DNA from: Chitinophagaceae bacterium
Lineage (GTDB): Bacteria; Bacteroidota; Bacteroidia; Chitinophagales; Chitinophagaceae
Direction: 5' to 3'
DNA length: 12,780 nucleotides
Assembly: GCA_026785745.1 (NCBI GenBank)
Contig: JAJAZO010000157.1
Span: 1-12,780, forward strand
Shown here: one piece after another, positions 1 to 7,050 of the stretch
Position numbering within the stretch: position 1 is the first letter of the stretch
Layout of the letters: every line of letters starts with the position of its first letter
Program-made: the position numbers and the translations under genes
The notes under the pieces: model-generated
The model's database searches: none
Told to the model about the DNA's origin: nothing
What the model saw: only the letters and a program-made list of their open reading frames with translations

Positions 1-417
1 CACATGGCTATTAGTAATTATGTAACCATCATCGCTGATAATAACCCCGCTGCCAGATGCCTTCTGTTCTGGTTGCATTCTTTGTCCATAGCCTTGATTG
101 AAAAACTGTTCAAACAGATCTTCCATACTGTTGCCCTGGTTCCTGGGAAGTTGATTATTTACTTTTTTAGCGGCAATCTTTGTTTTAATGTGAACAACAG
201 CCGGTACAGCAGAGTTAGCTGCTTTTGTAAAATCAACCGGCTCACCACCACCGGCTCCGTTCTCAAAAAATCCGGCATAGTTAACCGGAAGGTTGCCATT
301 AGTTGCTTGTGAAAAATTTGCGTTTTTGTTGCCGGTAACTTTACCATAAATAAAAACGCTGGTTACGGCTGATAAGGCACTGATTCCAACAATCAGTAAA
401 ATTTGTTTCCATTTCAT
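1..417 (-). CDS. htrA: HtrA/Deg family periplasmic serine protease, N-terminal part (cut by window edge)
   Basis: The minus-strand frame from the ATG at 417 stays open to base 1, giving 139 residues. It starts MKWKQILLIVGIS with one hydrophobic segment (about residues 5-25) that acts as a signal anchor or signal peptide, followed by a Gly/Asn-rich linker. Residues 64-80 (FTKAANSAVPAVVHIKTK) are the usual start of the trypsin-like fold in HtrA proteins. Residues 121-139 read SGSGVIISDDGYIITNSHV, the hallmark Deg motif, and His138 is the first member of the catalytic triad. The Asp, the GNSGG serine motif and the PDZ domains would lie outside the window. The family degrades or refolds damaged envelope proteins in the periplasm. 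No strong Shine-Dalgarno site precedes the ATG. Family assignment is firm; whether it is DegP-like or DegQ-like cannot be decided. Confidence 0.93.
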   Translation of the reverse strand, partial: MKWKQILLIVGISALSAVTSVFIYGKVTGNKNANFSQATNGNLPVNYAGFFENGAGGGEPVDFTKAANSAVPAVVHIKTKIAAKKVNNQLPRNQGNSMEDLFEQFFNQGYGQRMQPEQKASGSGVIISDDGYIITNSHV

Positions 418-436
418 ATTCTAGTCAGATTATAAT

Positions 437-450
437 CCCGATAGCTATCG
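437..450. repeat. Palindromic repeat, CCCGATAGCTATCG copy 1
   Basis: The bases CCCGATAGCTATCG contain a perfect 12-bp palindrome (439-450) and lie 20 bp upstream of the protease start. Related copies occur at 1413-1428 and 5006-5021, inside genes. From memory, CCCGATAGCTATCGGG is a frequent short palindrome in Bacteroidota genomes; this was not checked. Confidence 0.6.
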
Positions 451-560
451 CCAGTTGATAATAATTATTTAGTTTTCATACTTGCACTACAAAGTAACGA
501 TGCTTATTGTTTAATTTATTACCACTGAATTAGTTTAACAAATCGTTTACCAGAACTTTC

Positions 561-586
561 GTACTTTTTTTCATTGTTAAAAGTAC
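561..586. other. Weak inverted repeat between protease and reductase genes
   Basis: GTACTTTT (561-568) and AAAAGTAC (579-586) form an 8-bp perfect stem with a 10-nt loop. It lies between two minus-strand genes and could end the reductase transcript, but no U-run follows the stem on either strand. Nothing else is visible in 418-638 except the palindrome at 437. Confidence 0.3.
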
Positions 587-638
587 TACCATTTACGGGG
601 AAATGGAATACCGTTGTTGACTGATTTTTGCACTTTAT

Positions 639-1652
639 CTATAAATCAGTAAGAAATTTTAAGGTGTCCACTCCATCCGCATACCCGGTGATGGCGGGGG
701 ACTGTGCTTCGCCAAATGGTATAAAACTTTTGCCAACAACACATTGCAAGTCCCGTGCGGCTGGTAACCTGGCTGTCAGGTCGTCATTTCCATTGTAAAA
801 CTCATAATTCAACTGGCTGATGGGTGAAAAGATAGCGGCATCTTCAATGAGTAAAATGGAACCATTGGTCATGTAATATTTTTTGTTCAGCAGGTGGAGG
901 GCCAGATTATAGTCGTAATTGTTTTTGTATTTATGATGGTCGGCCTGGTAATTATATTTTCTGAAAGCCTCCAGCAGGGGAACAAAATCATAATCGGCAG
1001 GCACATAAATTTTTGTCACATTACGACAGCCCAACCCAAAATATAAGTAAACATCGTCTGCCAGTTTTTCAAGGTCTGCTGGCATTTCTTCGCCGGTAAG
1101 CACAGCTACAGATGTTCTGTTGCGCCGGATGATATGGGGATACTTTCCAAAGTAATAATCAAAGTACCGGGACGAATTGTTACTGCCTGTGGCGATGTAG
1201 GCATCACAACCTTTCAGCATTTCAGAAAACGTTACGAGGCTTTTTATCTCAGGATCATATTCCTCTAATTTTTCTACTATATGCTTAATAAGTACCTGGT
1301 CTTTTGAAGAAGGTTTTATAACAGCTTTATGCCCGCTGATGAAGACACAAAGCAAGTCGTGAAAGCCAACGAGAGGGATGTTGCCGGCCATTACAATGCC
1401 GGTATTTTTTGAGCCGATAGCTATCGGGTTTTGATTTTCGATTTTCGATTTGTAAGGGGTTACCCATTTCTCCAATATATCCTTTTGCAGAAAATTAGTA
1501 GCAATAGTAGCGGTAGCCAGTTCTACAAATGCTGGAATAAACCACCCGTTTTCCCTGCTGGCTCTTTCTTTAACCAGTTTCCATTCCTCATTGTCAGATA
1601 AAATATATTGCCCCAGCCGGGCTAATAAATCAATACGATATTGTAAATTCAT
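639..1652 (-). CDS. LuxC-type acyl-CoA reductase
   Basis: The product is 337 residues from the ATG at 1652 (MNLQYRIDLL), which is preceded by GGGA; a start six bases further out would be an ATT codon and is not credible. The centre reads GIVMAGNIPLVGFHDLL (about 85-101), HKAVIKPS and ATGSNNSS (155-162), typical of the aldehyde-dehydrogenase-like LuxC family (PF05893). GLGCRNV carries the likely catalytic Cys209, which forms the acyl-thioester intermediate. The family reduces an activated fatty acyl group to aldehyde with NAD(P)H; the natural substrate in non-luminous Bacteroidota is not known to me. It is divergent from a ferredoxin gene, and I recall this pair as a common neighbourhood in the phylum (not checked). 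Residues 75-80 (NPIAIG) are encoded by a palindromic repeat and look like an extra loop. Confidence 0.88.
   Translation of the reverse strand: MNLQYRIDLLARLGQYILSDNEEWKLVKERASRENGWFIPAFVELATATIATNFLQKDILEKWVTPYKSKIENQNPIAIGSKNTGIVMAGNIPLVGFHDLLCVFISGHKAVIKPSSKDQVLIKHIVEKLEEYDPEIKSLVTFSEMLKGCDAYIATGSNNSSRYFDYYFGKYPHIIRRNRTSVAVLTGEEMPADLEKLADDVYLYFGLGCRNVTKIYVPADYDFVPLLEAFRKYNYQADHHKYKNNYDYNLALHLLNKKYYMTNGSILLIEDAAIFSPISQLNYEFYNGNDDLTARLPAARDLQCVVGKSFIPFGEAQSPAITGYADGVDTLKFLTDL
1413..1428. repeat. Palindromic repeat inside the acyl-CoA reductase gene (copy 2)
   Basis: CCGATAGCTATCGG (1414-1427) is a perfect 14-bp palindrome, and 15 of 16 bases of 1413-1428 match CCCGATAGCTATCGGG. On the coding strand it reads N-P-I-A-I-G-S. 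It is followed at 1431-1450 by a short direct repeat of GATTTTC, suggesting a recently expanded or inserted stretch. Confidence 0.7.
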
Positions 1653-1670
1653 TCCCAATAATTAAATTTG
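1641..1670 (+). promoter_or_regulatory. Bacteroidota-type promoter for the ferredoxin gene
   Basis: TTG (1641-1643), a 19-bp spacer and TAAATTTG (1663-1670) match the -33/-7 consensus TTG-N19-21-TAnnTTTG exactly. The start would be near 1674-1677, giving a leader of about 130 nt. The leader holds a 6-bp stem, ACCGGG (1742-1747) with CCCGGT (1769-1774). The -33 element lies inside the first codons of the divergent reductase gene. Confidence 0.6.
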
Positions 1671-1807
1671 CTTCAAACCGGCATAAATTTTTCGGGTGCA
1701 AATTAACGAAGTAAGCACAGGAAAAAATTTATCAAAGGTTCACCGGGATAAAAGAATACACATTTTCACCCGGTAAAACTAAGTCTCAACCCGTTAAATA
1801 AACTTTT

Positions 1808-2155
1808 ATGGCTATTAAGATTACTGAAGAATGTATCAACTGCGGTGCCTGCGAACCGGAATGTCCCAACAACGCCATTTATGAAGGTGGCGTGGAATGG
1901 GCTGTTGCCGATGGCACTTCTGTAAAGGGTTCTTTTACCCTGCTGGATGGATCCGTGGTGGATGCCGATCAGAAAAATGCCCCGGTAGCGGTGGATGTAT
2001 ATTATATTACTCCTAATAAATGTACGGAGTGCCAGGGCTTTCATGAGGAGCCTCAATGTGCCGCTGTTTGCCCGGTTGACTGTTGTGTGCCTGATGAAAT
2101 GTACCAGGAAACGGTGGATCAGCTAATGGCCAAAAAAGCAGCTTTGCATATTTAA
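1808..2155 (+). CDS. 2[4Fe-4S] dicluster ferredoxin
   Basis: This is a small cytoplasmic electron carrier of 115 residues. The first cluster motif is C9-x2-C12-x2-C15-x3-C19-P. The second is C72-x2-C75-x8-C84-x3-C88-P, with two further cysteines at 92-93. The eight-residue gap inside the second motif is the mark of the Allochromatium/YfhL-type ferredoxins, which have low-potential clusters. An insert of about 35 residues between the motifs (about 28-62, rich in Val, Asp and Gly) makes it longer than the classic 55-80 residue form. It is transcribed away from the acyl-CoA reductase gene; serving that or another redox enzyme is only an inference. A good promoter lies at 1641-1670, and transcription probably ends before or at the terminator near 2323. 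The partner enzyme is unknown. Confidence 0.92.
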   Translation: MAIKITEECINCGACEPECPNNAIYEGGVEWAVADGTSVKGSFTLLDGSVVDADQKNAPVAVDVYYITPNKCTECQGFHEEPQCAAVCPVDCCVPDEMYQETVDQLMAKKAALHI

Positions 2156-2222
2156 TTTGTGCCGGCATTGTGCATAAATAATAAGGTGTTTTGGATGCTG
2201 TCTGGAATAAAATTTGGTAACT

Positions 2223-2325
2223 TACAATTATATCTTAGGATATAAGGCAGTGAGAGCTGCCCAAATAGTGGCGGGTGATATTTCCCGTCGTAAAAAGGTG
2301 AAGGAGAAACGGCCTTCACCTTTCT
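2223..2325 (+). ncRNA. Candidate structured small RNA (unassigned)
   Basis: No convincing reading frame covers this stretch, but four local stems follow each other on the plus strand: ATATC/GATAT (near 2229-2242), GGCAG/CTGCC (near 2245-2260), CGGG/CCCG (near 2272-2289), and the terminator stem 2294-2323. A possible promoter precedes it: TTTG at 2190-2193 and AAAATTTG at 2209-2216, though the 15-bp spacer is shorter than usual. The RNA would be about 100 nt. It could instead be the 3' untranslated region of the ferredoxin mRNA or a leader element for the ddl operon, although the terminator argues against the latter. I could not match it to a known RNA family. Confidence 0.4.
2294..2323 (+). 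terminator. Rho-independent terminator
   Basis: AAAGGTGAAGG (2294-2304) pairs perfectly with CCTTCACCTTT (2313-2323) around an 8-nt loop, followed by a T-rich tail (cttattt). It ends the ferredoxin transcript and/or the candidate small RNA. Confidence 0.75.
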
Positions 2326-2370
2326 TATTTAGGGTCTTTGCCGGATAGAGGTATTTTCAGCCTGTTTTAT

Positions 2371-2447
2371 TGAGAATTGTATATTGAGCATTGCATATTT
2401 AACATTGCATAGTACAAAAATGCTCAATATTCAACATTCAATTTTCA
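2371..2447. repeat. AT-rich long imperfect hairpin between genes
   Basis: ATATTGAGCATT (2381-2392) and AATGCTCAATAT (2419-2430) are perfect 12-base complements. TGAGAATTG (2371-2379) can extend the stem against CAATTTTCA (2439-2447) with one G-T pair. The region consists of variants of a TTGAGCATT/TTCAACATT word. I recall such text as a common Bacteroidota intergenic repeat (not checked). Together with the candidate RNA and the ddl promoter, this accounts for most of the 440-bp gene-free stretch 2156-2596. Confidence 0.5.
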
Positions 2448-2519
2448 ATGTTCATAGCCAGTGCTGGCTTTTTTTCCAATAATATTTGTTAATCCTTTCT
2501 GATAAGAATATTCCTACCG

Positions 2520-2550
2520 TTGGACATCTTAATTTTTTCAGCAATATTTG
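2520..2550 (+). promoter_or_regulatory. Probable promoter of the ddl operon
   Basis: TTG (2520-2522), a 20-bp spacer and AATATTTG (2543-2550) match TTG-N20-TAnnTTTG with one mismatch. The leader of about 40 nt contains a GC-rich hairpin, CCCGC (2560-2564) with GCGGG (2569-2573), which stands out in AT-rich surroundings. Confidence 0.5.
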
Positions 2551-2596
2551 CATAATATGCCCGCGGCGGCGGGTACAAAACTACTACACTACAATA

Positions 2597-3613
2597 ATGA
2601 AGAAGAACATAGCTCTTGTTACCGGCGGTTTCTCTGGCGAAGCGGTAATATCTTATAAAAGTGCTGTTACCATTGACAACAACCTCGACAGAAATCTTTT
2701 TAATGTCTATAAAATTGATATTAATCCACAAGGATGGTTTTATGAGCTGGCAGACGGACGTAAAGCAGAGATTGATAAAAATGATTTCTCGCTGCAGCTA
2801 GATGACAAAAAGATAAATTTTGATGCTGTTTTTATAGGTATGCATGGCACACCCGGTGAGGATGGAAAACTACAGGGCTATTTTGATACATTGAAGCTGC
2901 CTTATACCAGTTGTGATGCCGCTACATCTGCCATAACATTTAATAAACGATATGCAGTAGCGGTGGCTGGTATAGCTGGTATTGGGGTAGCAAAATCCGT
3001 TATACTGATAAGGAATAGTTTTGGCAGCCCTGATGAAATAATCAACACATTAAAATTTCCTGTTTTTGTGAAACCCAATAATGGGGGATCAAGTATTGGT
3101 ATGTCAAAAGTTGATAAGTCATCAGACGAGTTAGGGCTGGCAATAGAAAAAGCATTTAAAGAAGACGACCAGGTGCTGGTGGAAGAAATGATAAAAGGGA
3201 GAGAGTTTACAGTTGGTGTTTTTAAGACAAAAGAAAATATCATCGTACTGCCACTTACCGAAGTAAAAGCAGATGCTGACATGGCTTTTTTTGATTTTGA
3301 AGCTAAATACCAGGGCAAGTCCAGCGAAACTACACCTGCTATAGTGGATGAAGTGATTGCAGATAAAATAAGAGAAACAGCAAAAAAAGTGTACACAGTA
3401 TTTAATTGCAAAGGAGTAGTGCGGATTGATTTTATATACAACGAAGAAGAGGGCAGACCGTACATGCTGGAAGTAAATACGATTCCCGGCCAAAGTGAGG
3501 CCAGCATTGTACCACAACAGGTAAAAGCAATGGGCTGGAGTTTGAAAGAGTTTTATACTAAATTGGTTCAGGAATGTTCATCGACTGATAATAAGCAGAT
3601 TGATAAATTATAA
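2597..3613 (+). CDS. ddl: D-alanine--D-alanine ligase
   Basis: This cytoplasmic ATP-grasp enzyme joins two D-Ala to make the peptidoglycan dipeptide. The product has 338 residues from the ATG at 2597 (MKKNIALVTGGFSGE); an upstream in-frame TTG at 2486 adds 37 residues with no family resemblance and would start before the promoter. Glu15 in GGFSGE is the conserved amino-group ligand. The ATP-grasp motifs follow: FVKPNNGGSSIG (157-168), VEEMIKGREFTVG (195-207), VRIDFIY (275-281) and MLEVNTIPGQSEASIVPQ (290-307), with Arg276, Asp278, Glu292 and Asn294 in metal or substrate positions. Tyr238 in AKYQGK matches the Tyr of D-Ala-D-Ala enzymes, not D-lactate ligases. It is first in an operon, with 8 bp to the next gene. 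The start GGFSGEAVIS differs from the usual GGxSxEHEVS, which is a mild oddity shared with many Bacteroidota as far as I recall. Confidence 0.96.
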   Translation: MKKNIALVTGGFSGEAVISYKSAVTIDNNLDRNLFNVYKIDINPQGWFYELADGRKAEIDKNDFSLQLDDKKINFDAVFIGMHGTPGEDGKLQGYFDTLKLPYTSCDAATSAITFNKRYAVAVAGIAGIGVAKSVILIRNSFGSPDEIINTLKFPVFVKPNNGGSSIGMSKVDKSSDELGLAIEKAFKEDDQVLVEEMIKGREFTVGVFKTKENIIVLPLTEVKADADMAFFDFEAKYQGKSSETTPAIVDEVIADKIRETAKKVYTVFNCKGVVRIDFIYNEEEGRPYMLEVNTIPGQSEASIVPQQVKAMGWSLKEFYTKLVQECSSTDNKQIDKL

Positions 3614-3621
3614 ATAAACGA

Positions 3622-4434
3622 ATGAAATTCATCACACATCGTCCTTTGTGGGTTAATATCCTGGTGGGTATTCTGCTGGCATTGGGAATTTTTGCCCTTA
3701 TCCTTTTGTCGCTTGGATGGCTAACTGGTCATGGTAAGGCCGCTACAGTACCATCTGTTACAGGTAAAAACTATGATGAGGCAAGAAAGATTTTAAAAAA
3801 AGCAGGATTTGATGTGGAGATACAGGATTCTGTTTATGTTGATACTTCAAAGCCGTTGACTGTTATCAAACAATTACCAGATGCAGATGAAGTGGTAAAA
3901 TCAAACCGCACCATCTTTCTTATTATCAGCCGTGCTGTGCCGCCATTGGTAGAAATGCCCAACCTGCTTGGATACAGTTATCGCAATGCAGAGATGGTGT
4001 TAAAAAACATGGATTTGAAAATAGGGGATACCACTTTTAAACCGGATTTTGCCAGAAATGCAATCCTCGAGCAAAACTATAATGGAGCACCAATAACACC
4101 TGGTTCAAAAATCCGTAAAGGGAGTACGATTACACTGGTGCTTGGCGATGGGGTGGGTAAAAAAGAATTTACGGTGCCTGTAATTACAGGAATGGAGTAT
4201 TGTAAAGCAAAAGCAGTTCTCGAGGAAAATGGAATTGTGATAGGAGCTATTGTAACGGATGCAAATGTTACTGACACCTGCAATGCCTGGATATATAAAC
4301 AAAACCCTGAACGGTTTGATGACGAAAAAAGAATTCAGCGGATACGTTCCGGGCAAACAATTGATGTGTGGCTGCAAGTAGATAAACCTGCAAAAACTGA
4401 CAGCACGGATAAAAAACCATCTTCAGATTTATAA
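3622..4434 (+). CDS. Membrane-anchored protein with three PASTA domains
   Basis: The 270-residue product has a short basic N-terminus (MKFITHRPLW), one transmembrane helix (about 11-34) and three PASTA units at about 41-105, 109-176 and 181-253. Each shows the VPxVxGxxxxxAxxxLxxxG pattern (VPSVTGKNYDEARKILKKAG, MPNLLGYSYRNAEMVLKNM, VPVITGMEYCKAKAVLEENG). A Lys/Asp/Ser-rich tail ends it. By topology the PASTA part lies in the periplasm. PASTA domains bind peptidoglycan fragments in Ser/Thr kinases and in some penicillin-binding proteins; here neither a kinase nor a transpeptidase domain is present. Its place 8 bp after ddl and 9 bp before the rhodanese gene supports a cell-wall role, but its precise job is unknown. 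Confidence 0.88.
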   Translation: MKFITHRPLWVNILVGILLALGIFALILLSLGWLTGHGKAATVPSVTGKNYDEARKILKKAGFDVEIQDSVYVDTSKPLTVIKQLPDADEVVKSNRTIFLIISRAVPPLVEMPNLLGYSYRNAEMVLKNMDLKIGDTTFKPDFARNAILEQNYNGAPITPGSKIRKGSTITLVLGDGVGKKEFTVPVITGMEYCKAKAVLEENGIVIGAIVTDANVTDTCNAWIYKQNPERFDDEKRIQRIRSGQTIDVWLQVDKPAKTDSTDKKPSSDL

Positions 4435-4443
4435 TTATAAAAA

Positions 4444-4755
4444 ATGCAAAACATCACAGTTGAAGAATTGAAAGCCCGGATGGATGCCGGCGAAAAATTA
4501 AATTTATTTGATTGCCGGGAACCGCATGAGTATGCCGAGTTTAATATCGGTGCCACCCTGATTCCGCTTGGTAAAATTCAAACCATGCAGATAGATGAAC
4601 TGGAAGGTTTGCAGGATGAAGAAGTTATTATCCATTGCCGCAGTGGCAACCGCAGCGGACAGGCTTGTTTGTTTTTAGATGCAATGGGATTTAAAAATAC
4701 CTGGAATGTAACTGGTGGTATGTTGGACTGGCAAGCGAAGTTTGGAGCAAAATAG
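4444..4755 (+). CDS. Single-domain rhodanese-like sulfurtransferase
   Basis: This is a 103-residue cytoplasmic protein made of one rhodanese domain. The entry motif LFDCREPHEY (21-30) and the active-site loop HCRSGNRSGQA (64-74) are clear, with catalytic Cys65 able to carry a persulfide; the closing motif NVTGGMLDWQ is also present. This compact class (GlpE/PspE-like) moves sulfur from thiosulfate or other donors to cyanide or thiols. It has no signal peptide, so it is not a periplasmic PspE. It is the third gene of the ddl operon, 9 bp after the PASTA gene. A functional link to wall synthesis is not evident. Confidence 0.92.
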   Translation: MQNITVEELKARMDAGEKLNLFDCREPHEYAEFNIGATLIPLGKIQTMQIDELEGLQDEEVIIHCRSGNRSGQACLFLDAMGFKNTWNVTGGMLDWQAKFGAK

Positions 4756-4774
4756 TCCGGAAGTCCGGAAACGG

Positions 4775-4822
4775 AAAGTCCGAAAGCTCTCTCAGTTTAT
4801 TAGCAATAGACTTTCGGACTTT
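4775..4822. terminator. Bidirectional terminator between convergent genes
   Basis: AAAGTCCGAAAG (4775-4786) and CTTTCGGACTTT (4811-4822) form a 12-bp perfect stem with a 24-nt loop. T-rich sequence follows on the plus side (4821-4831) and A-rich sequence precedes on the other. It separates the rhodanese gene from the convergent receptor gene. The left arm is preceded by two AGTCCGGA direct repeats (4754-4770). Confidence 0.6.
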
Positions 4823-4834
4823 TCGATTTTTGGT

Positions 4835-7030
4835 CTATAGCGTCACATTCACCCCTATCATAAAATTGGTTCCTGCCATCGGGAAGTAATAATTCTCTGT
4901 AATGGTTTCTCCCCCTGCAAAATAGCTGAAGGTGTATCCATTTGGTTCATACTTCCTGCCGAATATATTGTTTACCTGTGCAATGATGTTTACTTCTTTT
5001 AGCCACCCGATAGTTATAGGGTTCTTTTTTATTGTATAAATAGCTCTTACATCTTGTGTATAAAAAGCATTCAATAAACGGCTGTCGTTCTCTGTATTGT
5101 CCAGGTATTGCTTGCTTACATATTTGCTCAACAGACTCAGCTCTGCATTTTTAAATGGCAGAAAATTAATGCTGGCTGCGCCAACCATAGCAGGGGAGAA
5201 GGCAATATCAGTTGATTGGAAACTATTGGTTTTCTGTCCACCATTATCATAATCATCAATAAACTCTGTAAAGTTCTTCACTTTATTCTGACTTAACGCA
5301 AGATTGGCCGTAGCATTTATCCATGAATTAAATTTTACCCCGCCTTGCAGTTCAATTCCTGCCCTGTAGCTTTCAGGAATATTAGTTCGGGAATAAGCAC
5401 CAACATCATTTATTTTACCTGTCAGCACTAACTGATTTTTATAATTCATATAATACAAAGTAGCAGACCAGTTCCAGTTGGCTTTTACTTTCTCAATACC
5501 AATTTCCACATCATTCAGCCTTTCTGGTTTTGGTTGTTGTGTGGTACCTGCTTCAAAGTCATCCCGGTTAGGTTCTTTGTTAGCAATGCCAAAAGAGAAA
5601 TAACCTTTCCATCCGTTTTTATTATAACTGATGCCGGCTTTTGGATTGAAGAAATCGAATTTAGTTTTTACTGATAAGTTTGGATTATCCCGGAAGCCTT
5701 CTGTATTATATTTTACATGGCGAAATTGTAAATCATAAAACAAATTCCAGTTAATAGCAAACTGTGTTTGTTCTTTCAGATAAATATTGAAATCAGTTTT
5801 TAATGCATCAAGATCATACCAATTTTTTGTATCGGTTAATCCTTTGTCCGCCCAAATTATTTTTCCATAATGCAATCCATCATACCGGGTATAGCCGCCA
5901 CCGAGTGTAGCTTGTGTTTTATTGTCTTTGTATTGCAGTGAGAAAATATTGCCATAGAAATCATTGTCGAGCCAAAGCTGTCGTATCATATCAGATTTTG
6001 TAACCGGTGTTCCGGAAGAAAGAGGATCAGGCATTCCATATTTCGAATACTTCTGCTGAGCTTTGTATTGTTCGTAATAGCCTTTCCCTTTTGTAAGAAA
6101 CAAGGCTGTATTGAAACTGATTCGTTTGCCTATTAAATGATTAAAGAATAGCTGATAGTGTGTCTGCGTATAATTATCTGTTTCATTATTATAGGGCTCG
6201 CCTGCCTTTTCTGTTCCTGCTGAATTAGTAGTACGGTTCCCGGCTATTAAATCGGCTTCTGAAATTCCATTCCATGCCTGGTAGGTTTTCTCCTTACCAG
6301 AAAATGCGTTGAGGCGAAGTGAACCCTTTTTGCCAATGTACGCCGTTGTAAAATGAAATGATTTCAAATCACTGCTGGCTCTGTCAATAAAACCATCACT
6401 GCTGATGCGGGACAGCCTTATGTCTGTAGTAAAGCCGTTCACCAAACCGGTTCCGGCTTTTATTGTATTCTTCCAGGTGTTGAAAGAGCCATAGCTATTA
6501 TTGAATTCAGCATAAGCGTCTTTTATCACTTCGTTGGTACTAAAATTTATACTACCTCCAAATGCACCGGCTCCGTTGGAAGAAGTGCCAACACCTCGTT
6601 GTATTTGTATGCTGCCTGTTGATGAACTAAAGTCTGGCAGGTCCACAAAAAAAGTTCCCTGGCTTTCGGCATCATTGTAAGGGATGCCATTCAGCGTTAC
6701 ATTAATTCTTGTAGCATCTGTTCCCCGGATGCGGATACCGGTGTAACCAATACCATTTCCAGCATCGGAATTAACTACTACGGATGGTGTTTGGTTTAGC
6801 AGAAACGGAATATCCTGACCAAGGTTTATTTTAGCAATTTCCTTTTTAGAAATATTGGTTTTGGTAAAAGGCGAATTTTCACCAGCCCTTACGGCTCTTA
6901 CTTCAACCGGCGACATTGCATAAAAACTGTCTTTTACATCTTGTTTTTCTTCCCGCAATGGCGGAACAAGTTGCGAAAAAGCTGCAATAGTTGTTACACA
7001 AAAACAACCAAGCATAATAATCCTCTTCAT
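4835..7030 (-). CDS. TonB-dependent outer-membrane receptor, probable thiamin transporter
   Basis: The product has 731 residues. A signal peptide (MKRIIMLGCFCVTTIAAFS, 1-19) is followed by a plug domain (about 50-165) with LLNQTPSVVVNSDAGNGIG, IRIRGTDATRINVTLNGIP and GAGAFGGSINFST, then a beta-barrel of about 560 residues ending GTNFMIGVNVTL. The last residue is Leu rather than the usual Phe. No N-terminal carboxypeptidase-like domain and no SusD partner are seen, which fits a vitamin or metal receptor rather than a glycan one. The TPP riboswitch in its leader makes thiamin, its phosphates or a precursor the likely substrate; that is inference from regulation, backed by known TPP-controlled outer-membrane receptors in Bacteroidetes. 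No pnuT or thiamin pyrophosphokinase gene is adjacent. Residues 670-675 (NPITIG) are encoded by a degenerate palindromic repeat. Confidence 0.92.
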   Translation of the reverse strand: MKRIIMLGCFCVTTIAAFSQLVPPLREEKQDVKDSFYAMSPVEVRAVRAGENSPFTKTNISKKEIAKINLGQDIPFLLNQTPSVVVNSDAGNGIGYTGIRIRGTDATRINVTLNGIPYNDAESQGTFFVDLPDFSSSTGSIQIQRGVGTSSNGAGAFGGSINFSTNEVIKDAYAEFNNSYGSFNTWKNTIKAGTGLVNGFTTDIRLSRISSDGFIDRASSDLKSFHFTTAYIGKKGSLRLNAFSGKEKTYQAWNGISEADLIAGNRTTNSAGTEKAGEPYNNETDNYTQTHYQLFFNHLIGKRISFNTALFLTKGKGYYEQYKAQQKYSKYGMPDPLSSGTPVTKSDMIRQLWLDNDFYGNIFSLQYKDNKTQATLGGGYTRYDGLHYGKIIWADKGLTDTKNWYDLDALKTDFNIYLKEQTQFAINWNLFYDLQFRHVKYNTEGFRDNPNLSVKTKFDFFNPKAGISYNKNGWKGYFSFGIANKEPNRDDFEAGTTQQPKPERLNDVEIGIEKVKANWNWSATLYYMNYKNQLVLTGKINDVGAYSRTNIPESYRAGIELQGGVKFNSWINATANLALSQNKVKNFTEFIDDYDNGGQKTNSFQSTDIAFSPAMVGAASINFLPFKNAELSLLSKYVSKQYLDNTENDSRLLNAFYTQDVRAIYTIKKNPITIGWLKEVNIIAQVNNIFGRKYEPNGYTFSYFAGGETITENYYFPMAGTNFMIGVNVTL
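5006..5021. repeat. Degenerate palindromic repeat inside the receptor gene (copy 3)
   Basis: CCCGATAGTTATAGGG differs from CCCGATAGCTATCGGG at two of 16 positions. On the receptor's coding strand it reads N-P-I-T-I-G, in the same frame as the copy in the acyl-CoA reductase gene. It falls in the barrel, just before the strand VNIIAQVNNIFG. Confidence 0.6.
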
Positions 7031-7050
7031 TTTTTAAGTTTTAGGCGGTT

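Noticed and set aside
4..347. Reading frames on both strands near the left edge (plus 4-312, minus 159-347)
   Set aside because: They overlap the N-terminal part of the HtrA-type protease in other frames; the protease frame carries the recognisable motif and signal anchor.
2161..2344. 6S RNA
   Set aside because: Size and a possible closing pairing fit loosely, but an intrinsic terminator lies inside and the long interrupted hairpin with central bubble could not be drawn.
2486..2596. Upstream TTG start for ddl adding 37 residues
   Set aside because: The extension has no family resemblance, begins upstream of the probable promoter and crosses the GC-rich leader hairpin; ATG at 2597 gives the normal Ddl start.
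2902..3517. Long minus-strand reading frames opposite ddl (201 and 128 residues)
   Set aside because: They are antisense shadows of the ddl coding region, with no motifs of their own.
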